Source: Pseudomonas cichorii (GTDB lineage: Bacteria; Pseudomonadota; Gammaproteobacteria; Pseudomonadales; Pseudomonadaceae). Taken from it: a stretch of DNA of 64,000 nucleotides. Positions within the stretch are counted from its first letter, which is position 1; every line of letters begins with the position of its first letter. Below the pieces are notes generated by a model. That model did not search any database. It was not told the DNA's origin and was given only the letters and a program-made list of their open reading frames with translations. Made by a program: the position numbers and the translations under genes. Positions 7,573 through 15,397 of this stretch are shown here, in pieces. The stretch covers positions 1 through 64,000 of the forward strand of contig NZ_RBRE01000059.1 in NCBI RefSeq assembly GCF_003700275.1, read 5' to 3'.

Positions 7573-8046
7573 TTAATCCGAGAAGCTGCCTTGTAGGTGT
7601 TCGGGACGAAATTCCAGGCTTTGCGGGCGATAGCCAGGCCGCAGGGGGGGCAAGGGCAGGCAGTCTTGCCACTGACTGCCCGGCTGCAACTCGCCGGGGC
7701 CGCGATAATGCGGCGAGGTATAGGCATCCTCGGCGAGGTTGACGGTGTCGCCGGGCGCATAGGCCGCCACACGCCAGCGCAGCTCGCGCAAGGGAACATT
7801 ATTGGTGTTGTCGATCAGCACCAGCAAAGGCTGGCCTGCCGGGCATTGTTGCGGTGCGTAGTCCAGGCGCAAGCCCAGACGCTCCAGTTGCCGCGCCTCG
7901 CGGTTGTCCTGCCAGATCACCACGGCGGCGACGACCCCAAGGCCTGCGGCGGCCGCCAGTGACACCGGCAAGGCCTTGGCCGGATAGCGCAGCAGCAGGA
8001 TGAGCCAGGTCAGGATAAGCACGATACCGATCAGCATGATGTGCAT
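7573..8046 (-). CDS. Small inner-membrane protein
   Basis: A 157-residue protein. Residues 1-47 contain two hydrophobic helices (MLIGIVLILTWLILLLRYP and an Ala/Val-rich helix) followed by a soluble domain, probably periplasmic, rich in proline and ending SFSD. Such proteins are sometimes labelled multidrug transporter in Pseudomonas annotation, but nothing here shows transport. Met4 at 8037 is an alternative start with GAG upstream. It precedes the SDR gene by 10 nt. Function unknown. Confidence 0.7.
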   Translation of the reverse strand: MHIMLIGIVLILTWLILLLRYPAKALPVSLAAAAGLGVVAAVVIWQDNREARQLERLGLRLDYAPQQCPAGQPLLVLIDNTNNVPLRELRWRVAAYAPGDTVNLAEDAYTSPHYRGPGELQPGSQWQDCLPLPPLRPGYRPQSLEFRPEHLQGSFSD

Positions 8047-8159
8047 CTCGTCAGCATGGGAGCTGGCATCGTACCGAAAGGCAGGTGAGGTTTACCAATC
8101 GCCGGGATGAGCTGACGAGTGATCCTGCCTGGCTTTGGGGTGTTCAGGCGTTGACCGGA

Positions 8160-8618
8160 TCAGACAATCTCGTACTCGATGGAGTCCTTGCCGGCGACCC
8201 AGATGTCATGGGTAACCCTGAGGAAGGTCTTGATGATTGCCTTGTCTCCACGCTTGAAGGTCCCGCTGATTTCTTCTCTGGCCACAGTGTCTATCGAGTC
8301 TTTTCCCGATACGAACGGGATCAGGGTCGAGTTGATTCCGGCACTGTAATCCGAGTTGGAAAAGGTCAGCAGAAGTTCATCGTAGATAATTTCCGAAAAA
8401 CCGGGCAATACCAGCGTGAAGCCACGATTGGCCACAGCAGCATTAAGCTGTGCGGTGTTGTTTGCTTCGCGTACATAAGGCTGGGTGACGGGTTCTGGGG
8501 GCGCCTTGCTATCCACTCGAATCTGTAATGTAACGGTCTTCGTGGCGGTGGCGTTGTGGTTATCTGTTGTATTCCCAGACATGTTTGAAGTTTTTTTGTT
8601 ACTCATTTTAGGGATCAT
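8160..8618 (-). CDS. Hypothetical protein near the Rhs gene
   Basis: A 152-residue protein without signal peptide or membrane helix. The first 30 residues are rich in Ser, Asn and Thr (low complexity); the rest alternates hydrophobic and polar residues as in a beta-rich domain, ending KDSIEYEIV. ATG at 8618 is the outermost start; ATG at 8606 (MSNKKTSN) has AGGAT somewhat upstream and is an equal choice. Codon use and AT content are higher than in the core genes. It is transcribed away from the Rhs/TccC gene across a 372-nt spacer. An accessory protein of the Rhs locus is possible; no family is recognised. Confidence 0.55.
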   Translation of the reverse strand: MIPKMSNKKTSNMSGNTTDNHNATATKTVTLQIRVDSKAPPEPVTQPYVREANNTAQLNAAVANRGFTLVLPGFSEIIYDELLLTFSNSDYSAGINSTLIPFVSGKDSIDTVAREEISGTFKRGDKAIIKTFLRVTHDIWVAGKDSIEYEIV

Positions 8619-8990
8619 CCTGAATATTATTTAAAGGGCTTTATAAAAGCAATGCGTTGAGTGCTATCCAGTTATTGACGCTGAATATTTTTTCTTGCTT
8701 TCATGGCATAGCTTTTAATCAAGGTTAGGAGCGGTTTGTCAAGCATGTCTACTGCTATTTCTAACGGGTGGCAAATGGCTCTTCCTTATTCAGGCCCGCT
8801 TATATGGGGAGCACTATCTATAGGGTTTTTTATTGATAAGTAACTGGATAATTATGTTTCTGAATATCAAAAAGATACAGGTGACAGCCCATCTACCGCC
8901 TATCTGAAGTTCGATACGCAACGCTGCTCATGGATTGATGCAATCGCTGTTGGACTAGGCTTCAAGCAGGGACTCGCAGAGAACAATGCC
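8619..8990. other. AT-rich spacer upstream of the Rhs gene
   Basis: Divergent promoter region for the 8160 gene and the Rhs gene. It contains one tiny open frame (8745-8843) listed separately. No terminator, REP or convincing promoter was seen. Confidence 0.5.
8745..8843 (+). CDS. Possible 32-residue small protein
   Basis: ATG at 8745 opens a 32-codon frame ending TAA at 8841-8843. The product is MSTAISNGWQ... with a hydrophobic C-terminal half (PLIWGALSIGFFIDK) that could be a single membrane segment. AGGAG lies about 13 nt upstream of the ATG, which is far for a ribosome-binding site. It could equally be a gene remnant or chance. Listed because it lies alone in an otherwise empty spacer beside a toxin candidate. 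Confidence 0.2.
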   Translation: MSTAISNGWQMALPYSGPLIWGALSIGFFIDK

Positions 8991-11801
8991 ATGGATAGGC
9001 AGACTGCAGATTTGCATCGTCATACACCAACCCTTGCAGTGGTAGATCCTCGTGGCCTGGCCGTTCGGCTGGTCACCTGGTATCGCAGGCAGGTTGCAGA
9101 GGAACCTGTTGCGCGTGTCCATCGCTCGTTATTCGATTCTGCGGGCCGTTTGACTGAGTGTTGGGACCCCAGGCTCGGCGAGAGCGGCGCGCCAGCCAAT
9201 CTTGCCAATATCTACTCCCTCAGCGCCCAGGTTCTGGGCCGCGACAGCGTGGATAGTGGTTGGCGTGTTTCATTGCCGGGTGAAAGCCAGGAATCGCTGC
9301 ACAGTTGGGATGGACGAGGCACTGTTCGACGCACGGAATACGACGAACTGCTCAGGCCCACCGCTGTATTTGAAGGTGATCAATGCGCCGAGCGGCTGAC
9401 CTATGGCGATGTGAGTTCTGCACTCCATAACCAGTGCGGGCAGTTGGTTCGTCATGATGACCCTGCTGGCTCGCGCTTGAATGCGGAGTTCAGTCTGACC
9501 GGCTCCGTGATTGAGCAGGCGCAACGTTTTTCCAGGGACCTTGCCAACCCCGATTGGCCCGAACCAGAAGCCGAACGCGATGCGCTGCTGGAGCCGGGGG
9601 AAGGCGCGGTTTCTCACTGGCGTTTCAGCCCTTTGGGCGGCCCCCTTGAGCAAACCGATGCCCTGGGCAATGTCCAGCGCTTTGCCCAGACCATATCGGG
9701 CGAGTTGCAAGGGTGTTTCCTGCAACTCAAGGGGCAGGCGGAACAGACGCTGGTCAGCGATATCAACTACGACGCTCAGGGCCGTGTCTCATCGGAAACA
9801 GCGGGCAATGGTGTGCTCAGCATCGCACGTTATGGTGAGGAAGATGGTCGCCTGCTGGAATTGAAAGCAGCCCGCAATGGCGGCGAATCATTGCAGGACC
9901 TGATTTACGGCTACGATCCGGCAGGCAACGTCATTCGCGTCGAGGATCGTGCCCAACCCACCCGACACTTCGCCAATCAACGCATCGAGCCAGTGTCGAC
10001 CTATCAATACGACACGCTCTACCAGTTGACGGAAGCCACGGGGCGCGAGTTGGCAGCGGTCAATCACGGGCCGGTATTTGCCGATTTCCAGAGCCCGGCC
10101 GATCCTGCGCAACTGGCCAACTACACACAAACCTACAATTACGATGCTGGCGGCAATCTCCGGCAACTGACCCATGTCGGGTCGCAAAACCATTCCCGGA
10201 CGCTGGTGACTGCCCGCGACAGCAATCGCAGTTTGCCGGTGATCAATAACCAACCACCTGACGAAGATGCCGTTGCAGGGGCTTTCGATCCCAATGGCAA
10301 TCTGCTGCAACTGCATGCCGGGCAAGTCCTGAGCTGGGACCGGCGCAATCAGTTGCAGGAGGTCAGGCCGGTGGTGCGCGAGTCCGGCGAAGACGATAGC
10401 GAGCGCTATTTCTACGATGCCAGTGGCCAGCGTCTGCGCAAGGTACGCACGACCCAGTCCCGAGCTGTGACGTACAGCGCCGAAGTGCGTTACCTGCCGG
10501 GGCTGGAAATCCGCAGCAACACGGCGAGCGGTGAAGCATTGCAGGTGATCACTGCCCAGGCCGGTCGAGGCGAGGTGCGCGTCCTGCACTGGCAGGTCGG
10601 GAAACCCGACGAACTGGCCAACGATCCATACCGCTACAGCCTGACCGATCACCTCGGTTCCAGCAGCCTGGAGCTGGATAAAGACGCGGCCATCATCAGC
10701 CAGGAAAACTACTACCCGTTCGGCGGCAGCTCATGGTGGGCAGGCAGAAACCTTATCGAGGCCAGCTACAAGACCGTGCGTTATTCCGGCAAGGAACGCG
10801 ATGCGACAGGGCTGTATTACTACGGCTTGCGTTATTACGCGCCGTGGTTGCAGCGCTGGATCAATCCGGACCCGGCGCAAGAAGAGGACGGGGTGAATCT
10901 GTATCGTTTTGTACGCAATTCACCCCTGCGGTTTAGCGACCCGAGGGGGGCTGCGCCCTATGACGTACTGGATAAACAGGAAATGGTTATGCTGGAGCAG
11001 CATAAGTTGAAAATTACTGCAAGAGGGCTGCAGGAATTCAATGCGGAGCAGGCGAGTGCTTTCAAATCAGCGGCCATGCTTTCCGAAAAGTTGTTAACAG
11101 GCGTTCTGGATGAGCTGCCCAAGGCTAAGCCGAGGAAGGGAGTTGCCAGGATGATAAGTGCATTTGGCGATATGGATGCCGACTTCAAGAAGCAACTTAT
11201 CGAGGCATTGATAAATTCATTTACCCAGCAGAGAGCGTTTATACGGTCGTTGACAACCGACGCACAATGGAAAGTCAGTCTTTTTGTCTCGGATTCCACA
11301 ATCGCTGGCAATACCTCACATTTTACCGAGTCTGCGCCGCTGAAGACGATTTCACTGAACGCCAACTTTCTGGACCGCCACCCGCTGGAAATTGCCAGGA
11401 CACTCATTCATGAAACAAGTCATGCTGTCGACAGGGCCGTGGACTATTACTATTTACAGATTGAGGACCTGCCCTCTTGGATTGCGCATGAAGACATCGA
11501 GCAGTGGTCAGCTCATCATCGCGCCGTTTTTGACGACATCGGCAAGCATGGTCCCGATCCCTCAATCGTCACAAGTCGTTATTGGGAGACCATGAATTCT
11601 ATAGCCGGGCGTCAATTAACACCTGAAAGCGCAGCTCAGGAGTTTCAGAAACAGACTGTACGCCTGCCGATCTTTCTGCTTAATGCCGATACATACTCGT
11701 CCTTTGTCATGGGCACGAAATTGCCGTCGCGGGTCATGGCAAAACAGAATGCTCGCGCAGTTCGACGCGGCGCTTACGATCCCGCCAAGGAAGTTTTCTG
11801 A
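8991..11801 (+). CDS. Rhs/TccC-type YD-repeat protein with metallopeptidase tail
   Basis: A 936-residue protein. The N-terminus (LHRHTPTLAVVDPRG) matches TccC-like components of insecticidal toxin complexes. About residues 30-640 are YD/RHS repeats (YGYDPAGN, YDTLYQL, YNYDAGGN, RYFYDASGQ) ending in the RHS core (YRYSLTDHLGSS, YSGKERDATGLYYYGLRYY, INPDPAQEEDGVNLY, SDPRG near 650). Known RHS cores form a shell and self-cleave to free the C-terminal tail. The tail, about 655-936, is AT-richer and has HETSH at 807-811, an HExxH zinc-peptidase motif with helix context, so a metallopeptidase effector is likely. ATG 8991 is the only good start. No TcdA/TcdB-like genes or obvious immunity gene adjoin it. 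A terminator-like repeat follows. Confidence 0.85.
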   Translation: MDRQTADLHRHTPTLAVVDPRGLAVRLVTWYRRQVAEEPVARVHRSLFDSAGRLTECWDPRLGESGAPANLANIYSLSAQVLGRDSVDSGWRVSLPGESQESLHSWDGRGTVRRTEYDELLRPTAVFEGDQCAERLTYGDVSSALHNQCGQLVRHDDPAGSRLNAEFSLTGSVIEQAQRFSRDLANPDWPEPEAERDALLEPGEGAVSHWRFSPLGGPLEQTDALGNVQRFAQTISGELQGCFLQLKGQAEQTLVSDINYDAQGRVSSETAGNGVLSIARYGEEDGRLLELKAARNGGESLQDLIYGYDPAGNVIRVEDRAQPTRHFANQRIEPVSTYQYDTLYQLTEATGRELAAVNHGPVFADFQSPADPAQLANYTQTYNYDAGGNLRQLTHVGSQNHSRTLVTARDSNRSLPVINNQPPDEDAVAGAFDPNGNLLQLHAGQVLSWDRRNQLQEVRPVVRESGEDDSERYFYDASGQRLRKVRTTQSRAVTYSAEVRYLPGLEIRSNTASGEALQVITAQAGRGEVRVLHWQVGKPDELANDPYRYSLTDHLGSSSLELDKDAAIISQENYYPFGGSSWWAGRNLIEASYKTVRYSGKERDATGLYYYGLRYYAPWLQRWINPDPAQEEDGVNLYRFVRNSPLRFSDPRGAAPYDVLDKQEMVMLEQHKLKITARGLQEFNAEQASAFKSAAMLSEKLLTGVLDELPKAKPRKGVARMISAFGDMDADFKKQLIEALINSFTQQRAFIRSLTTDAQWKVSLFVSDSTIAGNTSHFTESAPLKTISLNANFLDRHPLEIARTLIHETSHAVDRAVDYYYLQIEDLPSWIAHEDIEQWSAHHRAVFDDIGKHGPDPSIVTSRYWETMNSIAGRQLTPESAAQEFQKQTVRLPIFLLNADTYSSFVMGTKLPSRVMAKQNARAVRRGAYDPAKEVF

Positions 11802-11811
11802 GGATGAGCCC

Positions 11812-11863
11812 AAAAAAAACCCAACAACCCTCTGCGGATGGGGATACGCAGAGAGTTGTTGGG
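11812..11863 (-). terminator. Terminator of the alginate operon
   Basis: On the minus strand, CCCAACAACTCTCTGCG and its partner (11820-11836 / 11847-11863, one mismatch) form a 17-bp stem followed by eight T (complement of 11812-11819). It lies about 90 nt beyond the algA stop, in the right orientation to end the alg transcript. Confidence 0.75.
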
Positions 11864-11883
11864 GGCCTGTTGCTCTTTGAGTT

Positions 11884-11955
11884 GCAAGCGGCAAGCTACA
11901 AGCTTGAAGTCTCAAGGGCTTGAAGCTTGTAGCTTGAGGCTTGCCGCTCTTTTTT
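11884..11955 (+). terminator. AAGC-family repeat acting as Rhs-gene terminator
   Basis: An imperfect long inverted repeat (AAGCTACAAGCTTGAAG / CTTGAAGCTTGTAGCTT, flanked by GCGGC / GCCGC) ends in a T-run at 11950-11955 on the plus strand. It therefore can terminate the Rhs transcript. Its T-run overlaps the algA stop codon. A related repeat is at 52877-52928. Confidence 0.6.
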
Positions 11956-13405
11956 ACCTTGCAATGGTCTGGGTTTTCACGCCTGCTTCCAGCGCGCCGG
12001 AACGTCCGTAAACGTCTTCGTAGCGCTCGATATCGTCTTCACCCAGGTAGCTGCCGGACTGGACTTCGATGATTTCCAGCGGGATCTTGCCCGGGTTTTT
12101 CAGGCGGTGGACCGAAGCGATCGGGATGTAGGTCGACTGGTTCTCGGTGAGCAGGAACACGTTCTCGTCACAGGTCACCTGAGCGGTGCCGGATACCACG
12201 ATCCAGTGTTCGGCACGATGGTGGTGCATCTGCAGCGAGAGGCTGGCGCCCGGCTTGACCGAGATGCGCTTGACCTGGAAGCGGCCGCCCATGTCCACCG
12301 AGTCGTAGGAGCCCCACGGACGATAGACTTCCAGATGGTTCTGGGTTTCGCTGCGGCCCTGTTCGTTGAGGGTGTTGACCATCTGCTTGACGCCCTGGAC
12401 CTTGTCCTTGTGGGCAATCATCATCGCGTCCTTGGTTTCGACGACCACGATGTTGTCCAGGCCAATGACCGAGACCAGTTTGCCGTTGCCATGGATCATG
12501 CAGTTGCGGCTGTCCTGGATGACCACGTCGCCTTTGGTGACGTTGCCGTTGGTGTCTTTTTCATGCACTTCCCACAGCGACGACCAGCAGCCGACATCGC
12601 TCCAGCCGGCCGACAGCGGCACGACGCAGGCGCGTTGGGTTTTTTCCATGACGGCGTAGTCGATGGAGTTGTCCGGGCAGCAGGCGAAGGTCGCGGAGTC
12701 GATATCGACAGCGCCGCCATCCTGCTCGCTGCGCTCAAGGGTCAGCAGGCAAGTGTCGTAGATGTCCGGATCGTGCTTTTTCAGCTCTTCGAGGAAGCGG
12801 CTGGCGCGGAACAGGAACATGCCGCTGTTCCAGTAGTAACCGCCGGCTTCGACGAACTCGGCAGCGCGTTTTTCGTCGGGCTTCTCAACGAAGTGCGACA
12901 CGCGGCTCACGCCTTCTGGCAGCAGCGCATCGGCAGTGGATTTGATGTAGCCGTAACCGGTTTCCGGCTTGTTGGCCGGTACACCGAACAGAACCATTTC
13001 GCCACGCTCTGCGGCAACAGTGGCCAGGGCCAGGGCGCGTTGCAGGGCTTTCTGGTCGTCGATCACGTGATCGGCGGGCATGACCAGCATCAGCTCGTCA
13101 TTGCCTTCATTGACCAGCATCATCGCTGTCAGAGCCACGGCCGGCGCAGTGTTGCGTCCGAACGGCTCCATCAGGATGGCCTGGGTGTTGAGGTCCAGTG
13201 CTGCCAACTGCTCGTTTACGATGAAACGATGCTCCTTGTTGCAGACCACGATGGGCTCTTGCATACCCTCGAACACCAGACGCTCCAGGGTTTGCTGGAA
13301 CAGGGTGTGCTCGCCTGTCAGTGCCAGGAATTGTTTAGGGAATTGTTTACGCGAAAGCGGCCAGAGTCGTGAACCGCTACCGCCTGACAAGATCACTGGA
13401 ATCAT
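11954..13405 (-). CDS. algA: Mannose-1-P guanylyltransferase / mannose-6-P isomerase
   Basis: A bifunctional 483-residue enzyme (family about 481) that isomerises fructose-6-P to mannose-6-P and joins mannose-1-P with GTP to give GDP-mannose for alginate. The N-terminal nucleotidyltransferase begins with MIPVILSGGSGSRLWPLSR and contains FVEKP; the C-terminal cupin isomerase has QMHHHRAEHWIVVSGTA with metal-binding histidines. Start at 13405 has GGAG 8 nt upstream; a longer frame to 13507 lacks conserved sequence. It is the last gene of the alginate operon, 124 nt after algF, and is followed by a strong terminator. Confidence 0.96.
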   Translation of the reverse strand: MIPVILSGGSGSRLWPLSRKQFPKQFLALTGEHTLFQQTLERLVFEGMQEPIVVCNKEHRFIVNEQLAALDLNTQAILMEPFGRNTAPAVALTAMMLVNEGNDELMLVMPADHVIDDQKALQRALALATVAAERGEMVLFGVPANKPETGYGYIKSTADALLPEGVSRVSHFVEKPDEKRAAEFVEAGGYYWNSGMFLFRASRFLEELKKHDPDIYDTCLLTLERSEQDGGAVDIDSATFACCPDNSIDYAVMEKTQRACVVPLSAGWSDVGCWSSLWEVHEKDTNGNVTKGDVVIQDSRNCMIHGNGKLVSVIGLDNIVVVETKDAMMIAHKDKVQGVKQMVNTLNEQGRSETQNHLEVYRPWGSYDSVDMGGRFQVKRISVKPGASLSLQMHHHRAEHWIVVSGTAQVTCDENVFLLTENQSTYIPIASVHRLKNPGKIPLEIIEVQSGSYLGEDDIERYEDVYGRSGALEAGVKTQTIAR

Positions 13406-13529
13406 TTTGTTTCTCCAATAGCATTCAATAAGGGCTGTTCGTGGTTTTCTGTCGTTTCTGTCTTGTTCTTGTACTGCGCTAGCGGGTCCGTGGCTGACAG
13501 AGGCCATGAACCCGCCAACTTGATCTGTC

Positions 13530-14198
13530 TTAGCGAGTCGCTACCGGAGGCTTGACCCACACTGGCGAGAGGTTGCTGCCGCTGCCGGTGATGTACAGCA
13601 CGGCGGCTTCGCCACGCTCCAGGGCCACTGGCTTGACGTCGGTGACTTTCTTGTCACCTTCGTACAGCGCCAGGCTGACTTTCACCGGGTTGATTTCACG
13701 CTCGCCGGTACCCTTGGCAGCTACGGCCTTGACCACGTCGGTCTTGCCGTCTGCGGTTTTCAGGGTCAGCGACTTGTCGCTGAGGTTCTGTACGCGAACC
13801 AGGGATTTCTGCTTGTTCTTGAACGGAGCTTCTTCGACCAGTTGCGGCTTGCCGCTGGCGTTGTTGACCAGGGTGTAATAACGGTCACTCGCCAGTTTTA
13901 CCGGTACGCTCTGGCTGCCCAGCTTGGCGGTATAGTCGCCTTGGGGCATGAAGCTGAACGCAGTGCTGCCCAGTGGCGCGACTTCGTTGAGGTTGGTGTT
14001 GCCGACGCTGGCGCTGATTTCGGCGTTGCTGGCGTTGTAGACACGCACGAAGGTCGAGCCTTTCGGTGCGGTCGGGCCATACAGGGCAGAGTCACCGGCA
14101 AGGGCTTGCAGGGACATCAGGCCCAGGGTTGCGGCCAATGCGCAGGTTTTGAACAGGCTTTTCTTGGCCGAACGATTTGGAGTGTGCTGTAAGGTCAT
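13530..14198 (-). CDS. algF: Alginate O-acetylation protein AlgF
   Basis: A 222-residue periplasmic protein with a signal peptide ending near LMSLQALA. The mature part is beta-rich. AlgF works with AlgI and AlgJ in adding acetyl groups to mannuronate residues, probably as an adaptor; the biochemical role is less defined than its partners. GAGGA lies 8 nt before the ATG at 14198. It follows algJ by 13 nt and precedes algA, the usual order. Confidence 0.93.
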   Translation of the reverse strand: MTLQHTPNRSAKKSLFKTCALAATLGLMSLQALAGDSALYGPTAPKGSTFVRVYNASNAEISASVGNTNLNEVAPLGSTAFSFMPQGDYTAKLGSQSVPVKLASDRYYTLVNNASGKPQLVEEAPFKNKQKSLVRVQNLSDKSLTLKTADGKTDVVKAVAAKGTGEREINPVKVSLALYEGDKKVTDVKPVALERGEAAVLYITGSGSNLSPVWVKPPVATR

Positions 14199-14211
14199 AA
14201 TGTCAGTCCTC

Positions 14212-15387
14212 TCAGTTTTGCGCCTGGTCAGGCGACTCGGATTGTTTGGTGTTTAGAGCCAGGTTCTCTTGGCTATCACGTGATTTCTTCAGCTCGGCGA
14301 TCCACTGTGGATCGAACTCGCCAAGGTCGTTGTGAGCGGGCAGATAACGCTCCGGGAATTCCCAGATGACCACTTGTGGTGGGGTGGTCTTGAACGCATC
14401 GGTTTGCAGATACTTGAGCATCGGCAGAATCGGCCCGTGACCGTCTTCCGCATAGTTGACGACGTCGCTGCGCAGTGCCTGCTTCAGGGCGCCGACGAAG
14501 TTCCAGTTAGGGTTGGCGCTGTAACTGGTGCCAACCAGGCCGACCGGAATTTCGCTGTCTGCAAACAGGGCGTCATCACCAGCGGCAGTTCCTTCGACCG
14601 GATTTGTGCTGCGTTGTTGCAAATCATCCGGCTTTGGAAGCAAATTGCTGAACAGCGGATCCAGTGGCAGGAAGTTGGTCAGGTCGCCTTTGTAAGGCGT
14701 GACTTCCTTGGCCTGGGTAACGAATTGCTCAGGTTCGCCGTTCAACAGGGTTTTCCCGGCAATCGCTACGCCCAGTTGCTGCGCAGCAATCTCTGCACCC
14801 AGCGGAGTCCAGTGCGTGTCGGTGCGCAGGAACACCTGGCCTTGCTGCTTGGCGGCCTGCAACGGTGCCAGCAGATCCGGGGCAAAGATGCCGGCCTGTG
14901 CGACCTGGGCATGGAACTGCTGGTACAGGTCGGTGTGCAGGCTGGCCGGCTGGTTATCGCCGATGTGCTCCGGGTACAGACGGGTCTTGGCCGGAACAAT
15001 CGCCAGAACCAGTTGCGTGCCTTGTTTCTGCAACGCATCGCGCACGCCCTGGATCAACGCCAGGTTGTCCGCTTCGTTCTTCTCGCCATTGGGAACGGCG
15101 TCGAACTCTTCGTCGGTATACAGCCACTGGTCCTTGCCGAGCACTACGCCCGGACGGCCTTCATTGAACAGCTTGTAGTCCAGAGCCGCCCACAGGTTGG
15201 TACCCAGGCGCTTGATCGGAAACTCATCGTCGTAATGAGTCTCCACCGCCTTGGTCCACTTGCCGTCGAGCACAGTGGTTTCTGCGGACGTCGAGAAACC
15301 GACGAAACTGCGCAGCGACCAGGCCCCCAGCACCAGCAGCAGGGTCATGAACAACGTGACGTAGAGGATTCGTAATGAACGGGTCAT
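14212..15387 (-). CDS. algJ: Alginate O-acetyltransferase AlgJ
   Basis: A 391-residue membrane-anchored periplasmic protein with an SGNH-like fold. A signal-anchor helix (LYVTLFMTLLLVLGAW) is at about 8-24. The catalytic elements are visible: DTHWTPLG (Asp and His) and GTSYS (Ser), equivalent to those of AlgX. It carries acetyl groups delivered by AlgI across the membrane. Start 15387 has GGAG 8 nt upstream. It lies 10 nt after algI and 13 nt before algF. The C-terminal 25 residues are polar and Ser/Gln-rich. Confidence 0.95.
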   Translation of the reverse strand: MTRSLRILYVTLFMTLLLVLGAWSLRSFVGFSTSAETTVLDGKWTKAVETHYDDEFPIKRLGTNLWAALDYKLFNEGRPGVVLGKDQWLYTDEEFDAVPNGEKNEADNLALIQGVRDALQKQGTQLVLAIVPAKTRLYPEHIGDNQPASLHTDLYQQFHAQVAQAGIFAPDLLAPLQAAKQQGQVFLRTDTHWTPLGAEIAAQQLGVAIAGKTLLNGEPEQFVTQAKEVTPYKGDLTNFLPLDPLFSNLLPKPDDLQQRSTNPVEGTAAGDDALFADSEIPVGLVGTSYSANPNWNFVGALKQALRSDVVNYAEDGHGPILPMLKYLQTDAFKTTPPQVVIWEFPERYLPAHNDLGEFDPQWIAELKKSRDSQENLALNTKQSESPDQAQN

Positions 15388-15397
15388 GTCAGGCTCC

